From Oegoconia quadripuncta (Eukaryota > Arthropoda > Insecta > Lepidoptera > Autostichidae): a stretch of DNA of 64,000 bases. Position numbers and translations under genes: made by a program. Below, in pieces: positions 23,201 through 34,900 of the stretch. The stretch is taken from contig OX438743.1 in NCBI GenBank assembly GCA_949316235.1, forward strand, positions 26,719,771 through 26,783,770. The letters are read 5' to 3'. The stretch's first letter is position 1; every line of letters begins with the position of its first letter. The notes under the pieces were generated by a model. It was not told the origin of the DNA and made no database searches. It was given only the letters and a program-made list of their open reading frames with translations.

Positions 23201-23622
23201 AGACTTTCGTCGTATAATTCATTCATTAATTCTGCTCAATAACCAGTACACTTCCCGGTGCATTTAATGAAAATTTTATGAGCAATACATTATTTCACAA
23301 TTTATTATCTAAGGCAAACATAAGCACCTGAGCACTCTTATCCCTCTTACTCCTTCCTTACCGGATATTTCTCGGAAACTATAAAAGTAAAAGCAACCCT
23401 ACCTTCTAAAAGCCCCTTTCAGGAAGAGCTGTAACAGCGGCATTATTAATTATTTCCTTAAATCACTTAATCTTTTTAAATGTAAATCCAATTTGAACGA
23501 ATCACGTTCTTCACCCCGTATCTTCTGAGGCAACCGATCACCAGATCTGCGACACCTCCTGTAAATCAGGTATATCAGGGTTATTTACCCAGTTCAGAGA
23601 GTAGGTAAACCAGATTGACGTC

Positions 23623-23755
23623 ATGTTTGGTGTAGTGGTTAGAAACACTGATTGCTTATACCAAAAGGTCGTGGGTTCGAATTCCGCTAGGGACATATGT
23701 TTGTTCATACAATACGTTTGTGAATACGGACATGTCTGTATCCGAGCTATTTTTT
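23623..23755 (+). repeat. SINE family B, truncated
   Basis: Head and body only (TGTTTGGTGTAGTGGTTAGA, GGGTTCGAATTCCGC). It stops at a T-run where another repeat begins. Confidence 0.8.
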
Positions 23756-24501
23756 TTTTTTTGTAGGCTGGAACTCGCTGACAGTCCTAAGGACTTTTTC
23801 AGCTTAACCAGGCGGTGGGGCGAGCGCGATAGCGCTCTACCCGATCTCTTGCATTTAGTCATGGTGCGCCTACGACAGGACAACAGGTCGAAAAGTAGGT
23901 AGTTGCAACCGACGCCTAAGGGTGCCCATGCAGGGCTCGAACCTCGGCTTAGGGCGTTGCATGGGGGAATTTAGAGACTTGATTACCATCGCTTCGTAAT
24001 GTGTATAGTCAGAGAAAAGAAACGACGCAAGAAACTCTCTGACACACAATTTTGAATTTGGAAAAAAGCTAATTGAAGTGTGCTATACATAGGTATGTTT
24101 AGTGACAAACAGTGAAGGCCTAGACGACCTCAGTCGTACTAAAAATCGCGGTGACTCTAGAGTGTGACAAAGTCGCGGATCTATACTCACCGGCGAGTAT
24201 AGAGTGTCGTTTGTTGTATAAACATGTTTATGGCCAGTGAACATCTATAGTGGCGTTCGCGTTAAAATTCGAGATTTAAGCTATCAATATCGAGTGGTGT
24301 TAACGTATCGAGTTACCATAATTTACTTCTAAAGCGCTTACGTGGTAACTAATATAGGCATCGACGCAAAAATATTCTGTCGTATACGGCTGCAGAACGT
24401 GTCCAAGCTTACGTCATTGCCTGTGGCACGTAGAAATCCTGTAGACAAGTGTCGGGTCACGCAGACCAGCATAGAAGATGCCCCATAGTCTGACCTGGAC
24501 A
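23756..24501. other. Repeat-like block, then unassigned sequence
   Basis: 23760-23960 is GC-richer, starts with a T-run and contains CTCGAACCTCGGC, a B-box-like word; it is probably another SINE on the minus strand. 23961-24501 has nothing recognised, but its last 60 bases may belong to the coding-like patch beyond the BEL element (see 30697). Confidence 0.4.
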
Positions 24502-24506
24502 CCCTC
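24502..24506. repeat. BEL element target duplication, left
   Basis: CCCTC directly before the left LTR and again at 30692-30696 directly after the right LTR. Five bases is usual for BEL/Pao elements. Confidence 0.9.
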
Positions 24507-24684
24507 TGTAGAATAGTGGACTGTATTTTTTACTTAACTTTAGGTCTGGTGCTTGCGTAGTACTAGTAAAACCACAATTATTTTTATTCGACGTATATTT
24601 GCACTGAAAGGTACAGAGAGCAGAGAGAGAGATATTGCCACACTACAAAAATAAGGTAACTAAATTAGTGTTGCCATCGCAACA
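24507..24684 (-). repeat. 3' LTR of the BEL/Pao element
   Basis: On the plus strand it runs TGTAGAATAG...CGCAACA, so it starts TG and ends CA. The minus-strand coding region ends about 50 bases away. A short purine-rich GAGAGGCGG next to it may be the polypurine tract. Confidence 0.95.
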
Positions 24685-24733
24685 TGCTGCCGCCTCTCAA
24701 AATAAGGCTAATAATACATAAGAAGCTTAAAAA

Positions 24734-27619
24734 TTAGTTATAATTGTCATCTATAGGTAATACACAGATTTTGTTTATCGCACGAATGTGAGTTTTATTG
24801 TTTGAAGTTTTAACTTCCACTGCCCTCACTTTCCCATCTTGACCTGGGAATAGTTTAACAATTCTGGCCATGGGCCAAGCTAATGAAGGAATGTTATCAT
24901 CTTTTAAAATAACTAAACTACCCAACTTTACATTATTCATTTCTGTTTGCCATTTAGGTCTGTTTTGTAATAAATTTAGGTAGTATTTGTGCCAGGTTTT
25001 CCAAAAGCACTGCTTTAACTTTGTACCCAATTGCCAATATTTTAATCTATTTTGGGGTATGTCACATAACTGTTTCTCTGGGTACATAGTCAAAGCACCG
25101 CCAATAATGAAATGACCAGGTGTTAAATAACAATAATCATCTGACCCTGACGACAATGGTAACAGAGGTCTGGAGTTAAGTATCGCTTCTATCTCAGTAA
25201 GTATTGTACTAAGTTGCTCATATGTTAAAACAGTTTTTTGCAATATTCTTTTTAAGTGATACTTTGCGCTCTTCACTGCTGCCTCCCAGAGGCCGCCGAA
25301 GGTGGGCGAGTAACTGGGGACGTAATGAAAATCAATGCCTCTTTGAGACGTAAACTCATTTACTTTCGCCTGGTGACTCTGGGAAGAGTGCAGTGAGTAG
25401 AGCTCAGTTAATTGATTCCTTGCGCATTTAAAAGTGCTGGCATTGTCACAATGGACTTCGGTGGGCAAACCTCGTCTAGAAATGAGACGTTTGAAGCACG
25501 CTAAAAATGTATCAGTGGTCAAATCGGAAGCCAGTTCCAAATGAACGGCCTTTGTCGCAAAACACACGAATACGCAGATATAACCTTTGCCTACCACTGA
25601 TCGTCTAATACGCGAAAGTTTTACTTGTATTGGCCCTGCGAAGTCCATTCCAACTTTCTCAAATGGCCGGCATGTAATTGTTACTCGGCTAGCTGGCAAG
25701 GAACCCATCAACTGCTTGGCCACTGTGGCCTTCTGTCTGAAACTGACACATTTATGAGTTATTTTCTTAACTTCTAACAACCCGTTCACAATCCAAAACC
25801 TTTGATTCAAATTCGCAAGCACGAGCCTAGGTCCTGCATGCAATAGTTTTTCATGCTCTTGTCTGATAAGTAAGCTAGTGATTATGGAACCCTTAGGTAA
25901 TATGACGGGGTGTTTTTTGTCATAAGCAATGTCAGCATTATGAAGTCTGCCCCCCACACGCAACAGGCCCGAGCTGTCAAGAATAGGATGTAAGTTTGTT
26001 AGATTATTTCTTACGTTATCGCCCTTTCTTAAAGCTTCAATTACAGACTGAAAATATTTACTTTGCTCGTACTTAATTATCATCATTAGTGAATGGTTTA
26101 ACTCTGAACTGCGTAAGAAGCTTGTAACAAAATTATTGTTTTTATTCATGTTATACAAAAACCTTAGTATATATGCCAATAGCCTAATGATTTTGTTAAT
26201 GTCTGAATAGCCATATAAGCGCGTGAACACATATTCAAGTGGATCTAAGTTTTGACACACCACATAGCTGGAGGATGCCAAGCAAGGATTTACCTCTGGT
26301 AAATCGCTTGGTATATTTTCGGAAGCAATAAATTCATACTCACTGTTTCGTAGGAATTGTGGCCCATGCCACCATAGTTCCAAGCTGCACAGCTCATTTG
26401 GCTTAACGCCTCTGCTTATGAGATCAGCTGGGTTCTCTGTCGTGTTGACATACAGCCAAGTCCAATTTGCAGTGTTTTGCCGAATGACATTCACTCTGTT
26501 CCCGACATACGCTTGAAGCTTTGTCAATTCAGTTTTTAGCCATGCAAGAACAATCTGTGAGTCGCTAAATAAGTAAACTTTATTTAAGTTAACCTTAATT
26601 TTTAATGTGTTATGCACTTTCACCATTAATTTCGAAAGCAACAGTGCCGCATTCAATTCAAGCCTTGGCACAGTCATTTCTTTTTTTTGTACAGGATTGA
26701 TCCTCGACTTGGAGCAGAGTAAATGTGTATCGGTGGTACCTGTTGTATCGGTGACTCGCAAGTATATACAGCAACCGTAGCCCGTTGTACTGGAGGCATC
26801 TGCGAACCCGACCAGGTCTACTGTGTGAGACTTTGAAATATCTATATTTCTACTTAATAAAATAGGTTCCATTATAGCTAACTCAGAGGTAAAATTAAGC
26901 CATTCTTGCTGGACATCAGACGGGGGACTATCATTCCAATTGCAGTCCGAAATCCACAATTTCTGCATAATAGCTTTTGCTACCACTACAATAGGGCTTA
27001 CAAAACCCATTGGGTCATAGATTCTACCAATGAAGCTTAACATACTTCGTTTTGTAATTTTTTCTGAGTTGAAAGGCTCTGGAGATGAAATTATGAAATG
27101 ATCATCTTTTATATTTATTTGCAGGCCTAATGCTCTCATATCATAGTTATTTTTTTGTAAATCGAGACTGTCAAAATGTTGATCAGATGATGAGATATTA
27201 GATAAGATTCGTTCATCATTTGAGGACCATTTGTGAGTATAAAAATTACCCAATGATAATAAATTGCACAATTGCTCCTTTGCTTTGACAGCTATACTTA
27301 AATTATTTTCAGAATAGATTATGTCATCGACATAAATATTATTTTTTATGATGGATGAAGCTAGAGGATATTCAGTTTCAAACCTATTTGCTAGCTCATC
27401 TAAGCAACGTGTTGCCAAGTAACTGGAGCTCTTTAAGCCATATGTTACTGTATCAAGCCTTATGCACTTAACTGGCTCATTAGGGTCATCCCTCCAGAGA
27501 ATGTTTTGCAGAGAAGTGTAAGCTGGGTCTACTTTGATGTTTCGAAACATGCGTTTAATGTCCGCAGTGAAGGTAAATTTCCCTAAACGAAATAGTAGGA
27601 TTATGTCAAACAAATCTCT
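24734..27619 (-). pseudogene. BEL/Pao pol: RT, RNase H, integrase
   Basis: The minus-strand frame is open for about 960 codons after an internal stop. In order it shows: the reverse transcriptase palm (NIYVDDIIYS, about residue 95); an A17-type region; an RNase H-like start (LVGFADASSTTGYG, near 265); an integrase zinc-binding part; and a core with MDFAGP, HCDNASTF and GGLWEAAVKSAKYH supplying the D, D and E positions. It ends with an SH3-like C-terminal part. It normally copies element RNA to DNA and joins it to the host genome. The frame itself is long and clean, but it has no start of its own: it is cut from the upstream part by one TAG at 27620-27622. Confidence 0.9.
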
Positions 27620-28200
27620 CTAAACCACCGCTCCGTTTAATTGTAAATCATTTAAAGAAATTTTGTTACTCGCTTTCATAGAACCGTCAAAGACAGTTCG
27701 AAGATTCGTTGTTTTACTATTTGCATTAAATACCGCATGGTGGGGTAGGAAGTATACCGCTTGTTTATTTAATTCATACAACTCAATGTCAACATAGTGA
27801 CCATGATTGAGTGATAAATATTCATGAATAAATTGCTGATATTGCTTGAATAAATCAGGATTTGAATGTAATTTCTTTTCTAAATTATAAAATCTTTTCA
27901 GAGCAAAATTAAAAGATTCACCGAGGGCATCATTGACTTCTGATAAAGGTAACTTTAATGGCAAGATAACTTCAAACTGTTTGTTATTTAATTTGACAGT
28001 ATTTTGAAAAATATGTTCGCAAAGTTCTTGCTCTGAAGTTTTCTCATTGAATATTTCTGGAACCTTTTCGTTAGACCAAAACTGGGTAAGAGTTTCATTG
28101 AGATCTAATTCGCATTTTAGAACGACTTTGTTACATTGTTGCTGTGACAAATACTGAGGCAAACTACCACCTACTATATGCCCAAATACCGTATTAATCA
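27620..28200 (-). pseudogene. BEL/Pao pol, N-terminal section
   Basis: The minus-strand frame ends at the TAG at 27620-27622. It carries the region before the reverse transcriptase core: GHIVGGSLPQYLSQQ, then FLPHHAVFN and LRTVFDGSMK, which are conserved in BEL/Pao polyproteins. It is in the same frame as the 24734-27619 section but one base out of frame with the gag/protease section. Confidence 0.85.
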
Positions 28201-28208
28201 GGCGCAGA

Positions 28209-29879
28209 CTATGCTGCGGGGTGTAGCACTCCGTAGCGGGTATCGCTGTCGCCTGTGCATTTACGGAGCCCTGTGGGGTCCAGCCATGTTGACTGTGCCG
28301 GAATCAGAGCCTGAAAAAATACATCAGACCCAATCAACATATGTATTTCACTTGGCACATTAAATTGTTCATCAGCCAATGTGATATTTGCAGGGATTTT
28401 TATTTTAGAAATGTCAATATTATACTGTGGTAGATTACAGGTGATTTGGTCGACTACATGACAAGTTATTTTTGTTTTAAATGGGGTTCTCAATGAATGG
28501 ACCTCCAAGGGAATACAAAATTTCACATTACTTCTAGCATTAGTTATGCCAATTATACATGTGTCGTTTGGTTTGGGCAAAAGACCTAGTAATTGTAGAA
28601 GCTTTGAGCTAATAAATGAGACCTGTGACCCAGAATCTAATAATGCTTTGATGTGATACTCGGTGCCATCTTTACCGATGATTTTGACCCTAGCTGTGGG
28701 AAGAAGAACATTATTAATGGTATTGCTCGTCATAGTCACAATTGGTGCTGTTGTAGGCTGGTCGCAGTGTATCAAAGTGTTATGCTTCCCCTTGCATGTT
28801 GAACACCGAAAATGGAACCTACATTTTCCTGAATGTGCACCCAGACAAATGTTACACATTTTATTATCGTTTATGAATGAAATTCTAACATTTGCTGGTT
28901 GTGTTTGAAATTTTTTACAATTAAATATTTTATGATCTTTTAACTTACAGTAGCTGCATGCTGGTCCCGATGTGACATGCATTGTTACTTTGGCGTTGTT
29001 GTTTGAGAATTGCTGGCTACGACCTTGCTCGGCATTCTCCAATGCTAAGGCGCGCTTCTCCAAGTACTTTAGGAAATCCTCCAGATTGGCCTCAAAACCA
29101 GTGTCACGCTCAAGCTGATATGCCCGGGCAGTGTATGTATCTAGTTTGCGGGACAAAACACATATCAACATTGTATCCCAATACTTTACATTGGGTTCAT
29201 GGGTCTTTATTGCAGCTAACTGCTGTCTAATGGATGAAACAAAGTCCCTTAGACTACCTGCTGTTGACTTACTAAGAGGTTTTAAATCAAGAATGTTATA
29301 TACATGATCAGAGATAATTTTATACTTATTGTCATAGCGGTCTTGTAATAATTTAAGCGCTTCATTATAACTCTCCGCAGTGATCGGTAGGTTCTTAATC
29401 AAGTCAAATGGTTCATCCTTCAAAAATGACCTCAAATAGAAAAATTTTTGTACTGAATCTAGACTCTTATCATTGTTAATTAATGAAGTGAACAAATTAA
29501 TAAAGGGCACATAATCAGTGTACCTACCATCAAAGGTTTTGATTGTGATTGGTGGCAATTTCATCCTGGATTGAAGTGGAGGTGGATCGTGTGACGATAT
29601 GGGGTTAGACTCATTTATTTGTATGTCCAAAGCGGTCAAACATTTAAAATAATTTTCTTCGATTAACTCGATATCTTCATCGTCACTTGGATTGAGATAT
29701 AATATGCGTTTACAGCAAGACTCATACTCTTTAAATACAGTAGTAAGTCGCTCACGTTTGGAACACAGTTGCTCACGCCTAAATTGCGTGAGGTCTTGCT
29801 CAATGAACTTCGAAATAGCGTTGAGGGTTCGCTTGTTGTAACCACGGTTTGCCACTACTTTTTTCAAGTCTTCCTCCAT
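28209..29879 (-). pseudogene. BEL/Pao gag and aspartic protease
   Basis: The first true ATG is at 29879 on the minus strand. Gag-like helical sequence (DUF1759 type) fills the first half. Two CCHC-like knuckles follow (CSYCKLKDHKIFNC; CSTCKGKHNTLIHC). The retropepsin site LLDSGSQVSFIS and GSDVFF lie further on. After ALIPAQ the frame drifts into unrelated residues and stops at 28209; family-like residues continue in the next frame, which marks a one-base shift near 28290-28310. Gag packages element RNA and the protease cuts the polyprotein; this copy cannot make the fusion. Confidence 0.9.
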
Positions 29880-30513
29880 TTCGGCGCACGAGATCCACAA
29901 TTCCACAACAACTTATCACTTTTTTAAAGAATTTCACAAGATAATGGCGTCTCAATTTGTAACTAAATTAACGAACGATCTAGAACGAAGCTAATGAAAA
30001 TGGCGGAGGAACGAAAGAAAAAGCTTGCTCGGCTCGATTTAGTCGGTCAGTCGATGCCGCGTTGTCGTGCAGCTCGCACCCACGAGAAGATGCAGACGTT
30101 GTCTCCCTTGCTCCTTGTCGACGGTGTTCTATTGTGACGTGTGAATCTTGCGTCGCTTTTGTCTTGCGTCGTTAGAGTGAGACATACGAAATTGTGTTTC
30201 GTTTCGTGCCGCGATCTTGAAGTGGGACGTATATATTGCGTCCCGCTTGTTCTTGCGACGAAGCTGTCGATTGCTCTCTGCTGACGCGTTGCACTCCCAC
30301 GTGTTAGCGCGGGAAGTCGAGAAGTCTGGCAACGTTGCACGAAGATATCGTGGTTAGCCGCGCGCGCGAGAATTTTTGGCGCTGCACGAGACACGTTTGC
30401 TTAGCTCGAACAAAATAAAAATGGCGTCTTGCTCTGGTATCTTCAAGATGTTGCGGCGATGATAGTTGTGGCCCTTGACTCGCACTACGATTTCTTCTTT
30501 TAACGAGGAGGAC
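29880..30513 (-). other. BEL/Pao 5' leader
   Basis: Non-coding leader between the 5' LTR and gag ATG on the minus strand. It is less AT-rich than the surroundings. Open frames here have no recognisable product. Confidence 0.7.
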
Positions 30514-30691
30514 TGAAGAATAGTGGACTGTATTTTTTACTTAACTTTAGGTCTGGTGCTTGCGTAGTACTAGTAAAACCACAATTATTTTTATTCGACG
30601 TATATTTGCACTGAAAGGTACAGAGAGCAGAGAGAGAGATATTGCCACACTACAAAAATAAGGTAACTAAATTAGTGTTGCCATCGCAACA
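30514..30691 (-). repeat. 5' LTR of the BEL/Pao element
   Basis: Same 178 bases as 24507-24684 except one position. It carries the element's promoter by family rule and lies about 980 bases upstream of the odorant receptor start codon, pointing the other way. Confidence 0.95.
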
Positions 30692-30696
30692 CCCTC
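30692..30696. repeat. BEL element target duplication, right
   Basis: CCCTC, matching 24502-24506. Confidence 0.9.
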
Positions 30697-30812
30697 ATAA
30701 AGGAGTACTTCTGGCCGAAAAAGCGTCGTTTTCCGGCGGTTTCGTGGAAGACTACAAAAAGTACGCCGGACGGCACAAGGATCCGTGCCAAACTATTAAA
30801 ATAAGATTATTA
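30697..30812 (+). pseudogene. Coding-like patch next to the BEL element
   Basis: A frame reading KGVLLAEKASFSGGFVEDYK and then YAGRHKDPC is GC-richer than its flanks with GC-rich third positions, as in real exons. It runs into the BEL target site, so the element may have landed in or beside an exon or an older transposon gene. No family recognised. Confidence 0.3.
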
Positions 30813-30819
30813 TTATGCA

Positions 30820-31308
30820 CTAGCTATCCGCCCGCGGTTTCACCTGAATAGAATAACTACACTACTACACACAAATACCCATAAATACCTACGTGACATT
30901 ATTCACTGACGCGCACAGTAAAATATGCTTGTCTGGTTGTTCCCTTTTGTACCAGTGTCTCCTCGTCTGTAGTAGCTGAAAATCAGTGTCTTGCTCTCTG
31001 AGCAATTATACACACTGAGCTATGACCCATTTGTACAGATGTAGCACACACATGCTCTAGTGTATCCTGATATTACTTTTATGAATTGTTATAAAATATG
31101 TTTATCCAATTGCTTTGGAACTTATGGTATGTGTGTGACTGGAGATACAAATAAACGATTTATCTATCTATCTAACCTTATCGTGGAAATTTGTTTATCC
31201 CGCGGGAACTACTCACATTATCGGGATAAATAATATCCTATGTGTAGGATTTCTTTTCCGCGATAAAGTCATTCCACGCAAGCGAAGCCGCCGGCGGAAA
31301 GCTAGTAG
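30820..31308. mobile_element. Helitron-like fragments, two tails
   Basis: A CTAG-ended tail in reverse (CTAGCTATCCGCCCGCGG at 30823) and one forward (GCCGCCGGCGGAAAGCTAG ending 31305) bracket unassigned sequence. Each has a GC-rich hairpin before CTAG. The stretch is probably two overlapping insertions. Confidence 0.45.
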
Positions 31309-31672
31309 TAGTAGACAGGTAGTGAAATTACAGGGAGGTGTCTACCGCATAACAGTTTAAGGAAACGCTATTTGAAATCGTATCTACATAAACAAAAACA
31401 AATGCCCAGCAATTTTCCACAACAAAACGACGTTCTTTATAAATTCACAAAGGCTTTATTTCCTGTGTAACGTGATATTAGAAAACACATCGCCTTTACT
31501 AAGCATAATAATACACCTCTTTGACATTGGGTGATATAGTGGGTTAACAAAAGGAAATATAACATTCCATCAAATATAAATAAGGTCAATTTATTTGCTT
31601 ATAAATATAAAAAATACTCAGTAGTCTAAGTTGTAATATCTAAGAACAGCCTGTGTCAGGTCTGACGATAAT

Positions 31673-31922
31673 ATGGAAGAATATCCGATGGAATTCGCGA
31701 AACAATTTCTAATTTGCTTCGATGTGTTAAGTCGTTCAAACGTAAACATTTTCGACGAGAATGAACCCTTCTTTAAAAAATATTGGAAGTGTTTCCTGTT
31801 CGTTCCTTGCGCTATCCTTTTTCATATGTCACTTTCCGCAGATGTATACAGGATAGTCTCGGGAGGCGAGCAGATCTTCCAGCTCGCATATACTGTTCCA
31901 GTAATGTTTGTCGCTACACACG
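31673..31922 (+). CDS. Odorant receptor exon 1
   Basis: Starts at ATG in ATAATATGG. It codes 83 residues plus one base: cytoplasmic N-terminus, first membrane segment ([12 protein letters not shown] region) and most of the second. Donor is ACG|GTGGGT. A stronger-looking GTAAGT at 31953 cannot be used because the frame stops at 31949-31951. Confidence 0.88.
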
Positions 31923-34900
31923 GTGGGTATATTGATCACTCTTTTCAATAAAGTAAGTAGCCGAGGGATTCTGAAAAATGTACGTGTACTTGGAAAAATA
32001 TCGAGAGAGTATCCCGGAATATTTCCTATGCAAAGCTGAATTATAGTTTAGTTTAACTCCTTCTGTGGCTTAATGTTAACAACAAGAGGTTTACAAAACG
32101 GAGGCTAATGGATTCGATTCTCAGTGGGGTACTCGGTAGGGAATTTTTAAATGGCCGCCTGACGAGCTACCACTATATTTAAATCTGCCGTCCGGCAGTA
32201 TTCTTACACACACACACATATATATATATTTAGATTAGACTTAAATTCACCAATACACAAATTAGTAGCACTTGATTTCAATCAATCAAGTATACTTTAT
32301 TGCACAACAAATACGGAATACATTTGTTAAACAAAATTTGATTTGTTAACGATCTTTATGTGCGCTAGGCTAATCCTGTTTCATCTCCAGGGGACGGGCA
32401 TTGTATGCTCAACTACAGGTTGCATAAACCTAGTTCGGCAGCTATGGCTTTTGTATTAGTGATACTAAGTATAGCCTAACATATTTAGTTTCCATTATGT
32501 AACATTTTCTAAATAAACATTATTCTTATTATTCTCAGGGTGAGCGCGCTCCCATTTTCGGACAATCGTTAACATAATATCAAGTGTGATTGAGATCAAG
32601 CCTTAACCCATTGTGCATAAAAACTAGATAGATATAATGTTACAAACCATATACGAACGACCATAAACTAAGCCACTGTGATATAATGAGACATTCTTCT
32701 AATTTGTTACATAACCATAATTTGAAAACTTAGAAAACCCCCGAAAGATTTATGATATCATCAAAATACACAAAAAAACAGTGTTGAAAACTAAACATCT
32801 TCGAAACGATTAAACCCATTTTTTATCAAACATGGCTATAACCTGTCCCCTCGTTTAGTCTTTAAGATAACAACATACATACATAATGTCACGACCTTTA
32901 TCCCAAATGGTGTGGTCAGAGATATCCCAAACATTTGTGTGTGGATGTTCCAAACATTAAGAGACCACTTGAAACAACCTCCATGGTTCACATTACGAAA
33001 TATACGGAAAACTACATGGGACAGGGTGTGTGTCCATCGCCGTTAAAACGTGCAAATCTATAGATGTTTTTTTGGTGGAAAGTCCCGTAGTCTCCACGGG
33101 AAGAAAAGGGTTGGTTCTATTCTTTTTACGTGCGAAAATCACACGGCACTGTAGTATAACAAAACAGCACTCAAATACAAACAAAACCTTCGTTTCCAAT
33201 GGCCTCCGTTTCTCAATGTAAACAACATTGGGTTTACGATTCGGAGGTCGCGGGTTCGATCCCCAGCGGGGTACATGTTTAAGTACTCGGTTTGGTTGGT
33301 GGTAGGGCATTTTAAATGTTCGCTTGGTTAGCTACCATCATCTTATCTAAATCTGCCGCCAAACAGCAATGTTAATAGCATTGTTGTGTTCCGGTTGTCA
33401 GAGATAAGATAGCCGGTCCCCCAAATGTGTTAGGGTTTCCGGGTCAGTACGCTTCCACCTTCGACGTCATCTGCACTTAACATCAGGTGTGATTGAGGCC
33501 AAGTACAAACCCGTCGTGCATAAAAAAAAAGTTTTTCGTCGAAGATTACAAAATATCAATGGCATTACCAAACTAAAACGTACATTGATTTAAGACATGG
33601 TTAGTTTTACAAAATCTCGCATTTAACATTAACGGCACATCTAAATGGCCATCAGGTATCCTCAAAGCGGCCATTGTCGTACGGAGGAAGCCCGAGATAA
33701 GGGCCATTATTCGGCAACTGGGTCCTATGTGGAGAACCAAAGATCTAAACGATGAGCAGACTGGAAAGAAGAATGCATTGCTGAGAAGGTTAAATTTATG
33801 TAATGCAGGTAATTGATTTGATACTTTTATATGCCCGTCTGGGCCTGCAGTCTCCATGAGTGAGTGTTTAGAAGCTACGAAGCCTTTAATTCACCCCTTC
33901 ATCACACTGCAAAGATTCAGAATTATTATCAGGATCGACACACAAAGAAAGTCTTTGATGATTGGGCTAGTACCTGCCGTTCCAGCAACGAGCTCAGGAG
34001 CTGGATCACAATATCGATTTTCGTTGGAATCCGGTAACAAACTTTCAGTTTTAGAATAAATAAAAAAAATATCCTCAAACAGGAACACAGATGCAGCGCC
34101 ATCTTCTGCGAAGCAACTATGCTTGTATTATGGACACCAAATAGTTATTAAACTAATGTATGTTATAGCTCCATTAATCATATATCATACAAACACGCCA
34201 TACAAACGTATGCCCCTAGCGGGATTAGAACCTGTGACATGGGAGCACACTGACTTAACGCGATTTGTTTAATTTATTCCGATTTCGTAAAAGGGGGTGG
34301 ATTCGCGATAAATTCCTGCCCCCGTAGCATGATATCGTTTGTCACGCGCAACGTGGGAGTGAGGGTGGGATAGTTGTATATTTTGTCCAAGTGAATGAGC
34401 AGGACAAATATTATCTCTCGCGACATAAACGTTTATCGCGCCTATCATGCTACTAGTGCTGGTTAGACTTGTTTTAAAAAATATTTGTACCTTTCGAGCA
34501 GCAGCTCTACATCGTCATTTGTAGGGATCGGATTAAACAGATCGATTTTTCTGACATACTAAATTCAGTCGTATTTATTACACGGTGAGGATTTAGAGTT
34601 GATCGAAACAATTATTCGACATACTCTCTTTTTAAATTGAAAATGTAAGGGAGAATACAGCATTGGAATTGGGTTGCCCAATGCTAAATTTTAACTTGTT
34701 TTCCTCAATTTGAAAATGAAGTAATTAATAATTTTTTTTATTAACTTTGATAGTTATTGCATGTAAAATACGGTAGGATTTAGCTTGTAGATCTAGAGTA
34801 AGCACTGACACTGGATACAATTAATTTATCACAATTTATATTAATCAATCAATCAATCAATCATTTATTTATTTGTGATACACAGGTGTACAGGTTGTTA

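Larger units (their letters stand above)
24507..30691 (-). mobile_element. BEL/Pao LTR retrotransposon, complete but broken
   Basis: A 6185-bp element oriented on the minus strand. It has two 178-bp LTRs and five-base target duplications. Gag, protease, reverse transcriptase, RNase H and integrase regions are in the order used by BEL/Pao elements, with no envelope frame. The LTRs differ at one position (T at 24509, A at 30516), so insertion is recent. The coding part carries one frameshift near the protease end and one in-frame stop before the reverse transcriptase core, so this copy cannot make its full polyprotein. A primer-binding site was not identified with confidence; sequence 3' of the 5' LTR does not start with the usual TGG. 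Confidence 0.95.
31923..33655 (+). other. Odorant receptor intron 1, contents
   Basis: About 32055-32205 and 32545-32625 are two ends of a very decayed family A SINE, split by inserted sequence. 32210-32230 is a short (CA)n(TA)n run. 32280-32530 looks like another repeat ending AATAAACATTATTCTTATT. 32860-33155 is a family D repeat and 33196-33530 a family A SINE. Confidence 0.6.

Noticed and set aside
30047..30394. Arg/Ser-rich gene on the minus strand upstream of gag
   Set aside because: It lies inside the BEL element leader, overlaps another equally long frame, and has no recognisable domain.
24507..30691. Endogenous retrovirus with envelope
   Set aside because: Domain order fits BEL/Pao and no envelope-like frame exists between integrase and the 3' LTR.
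31923..31952. Exon 1 of the receptor extending to the GTAAGT at 31953
   Set aside because: A TAA at 31949-31951 stops the frame; the GTGGGT donor at 31923 keeps frame and gives the expected residues into exon 2.
33622..33655. Earlier acceptor for receptor exon 2 (TTAG near 33604)
   Set aside because: It is phase-compatible but adds [14 protein letters not shown] within membrane segment two, which receptors do not have. The later CAG gives a seamless THGILKA.
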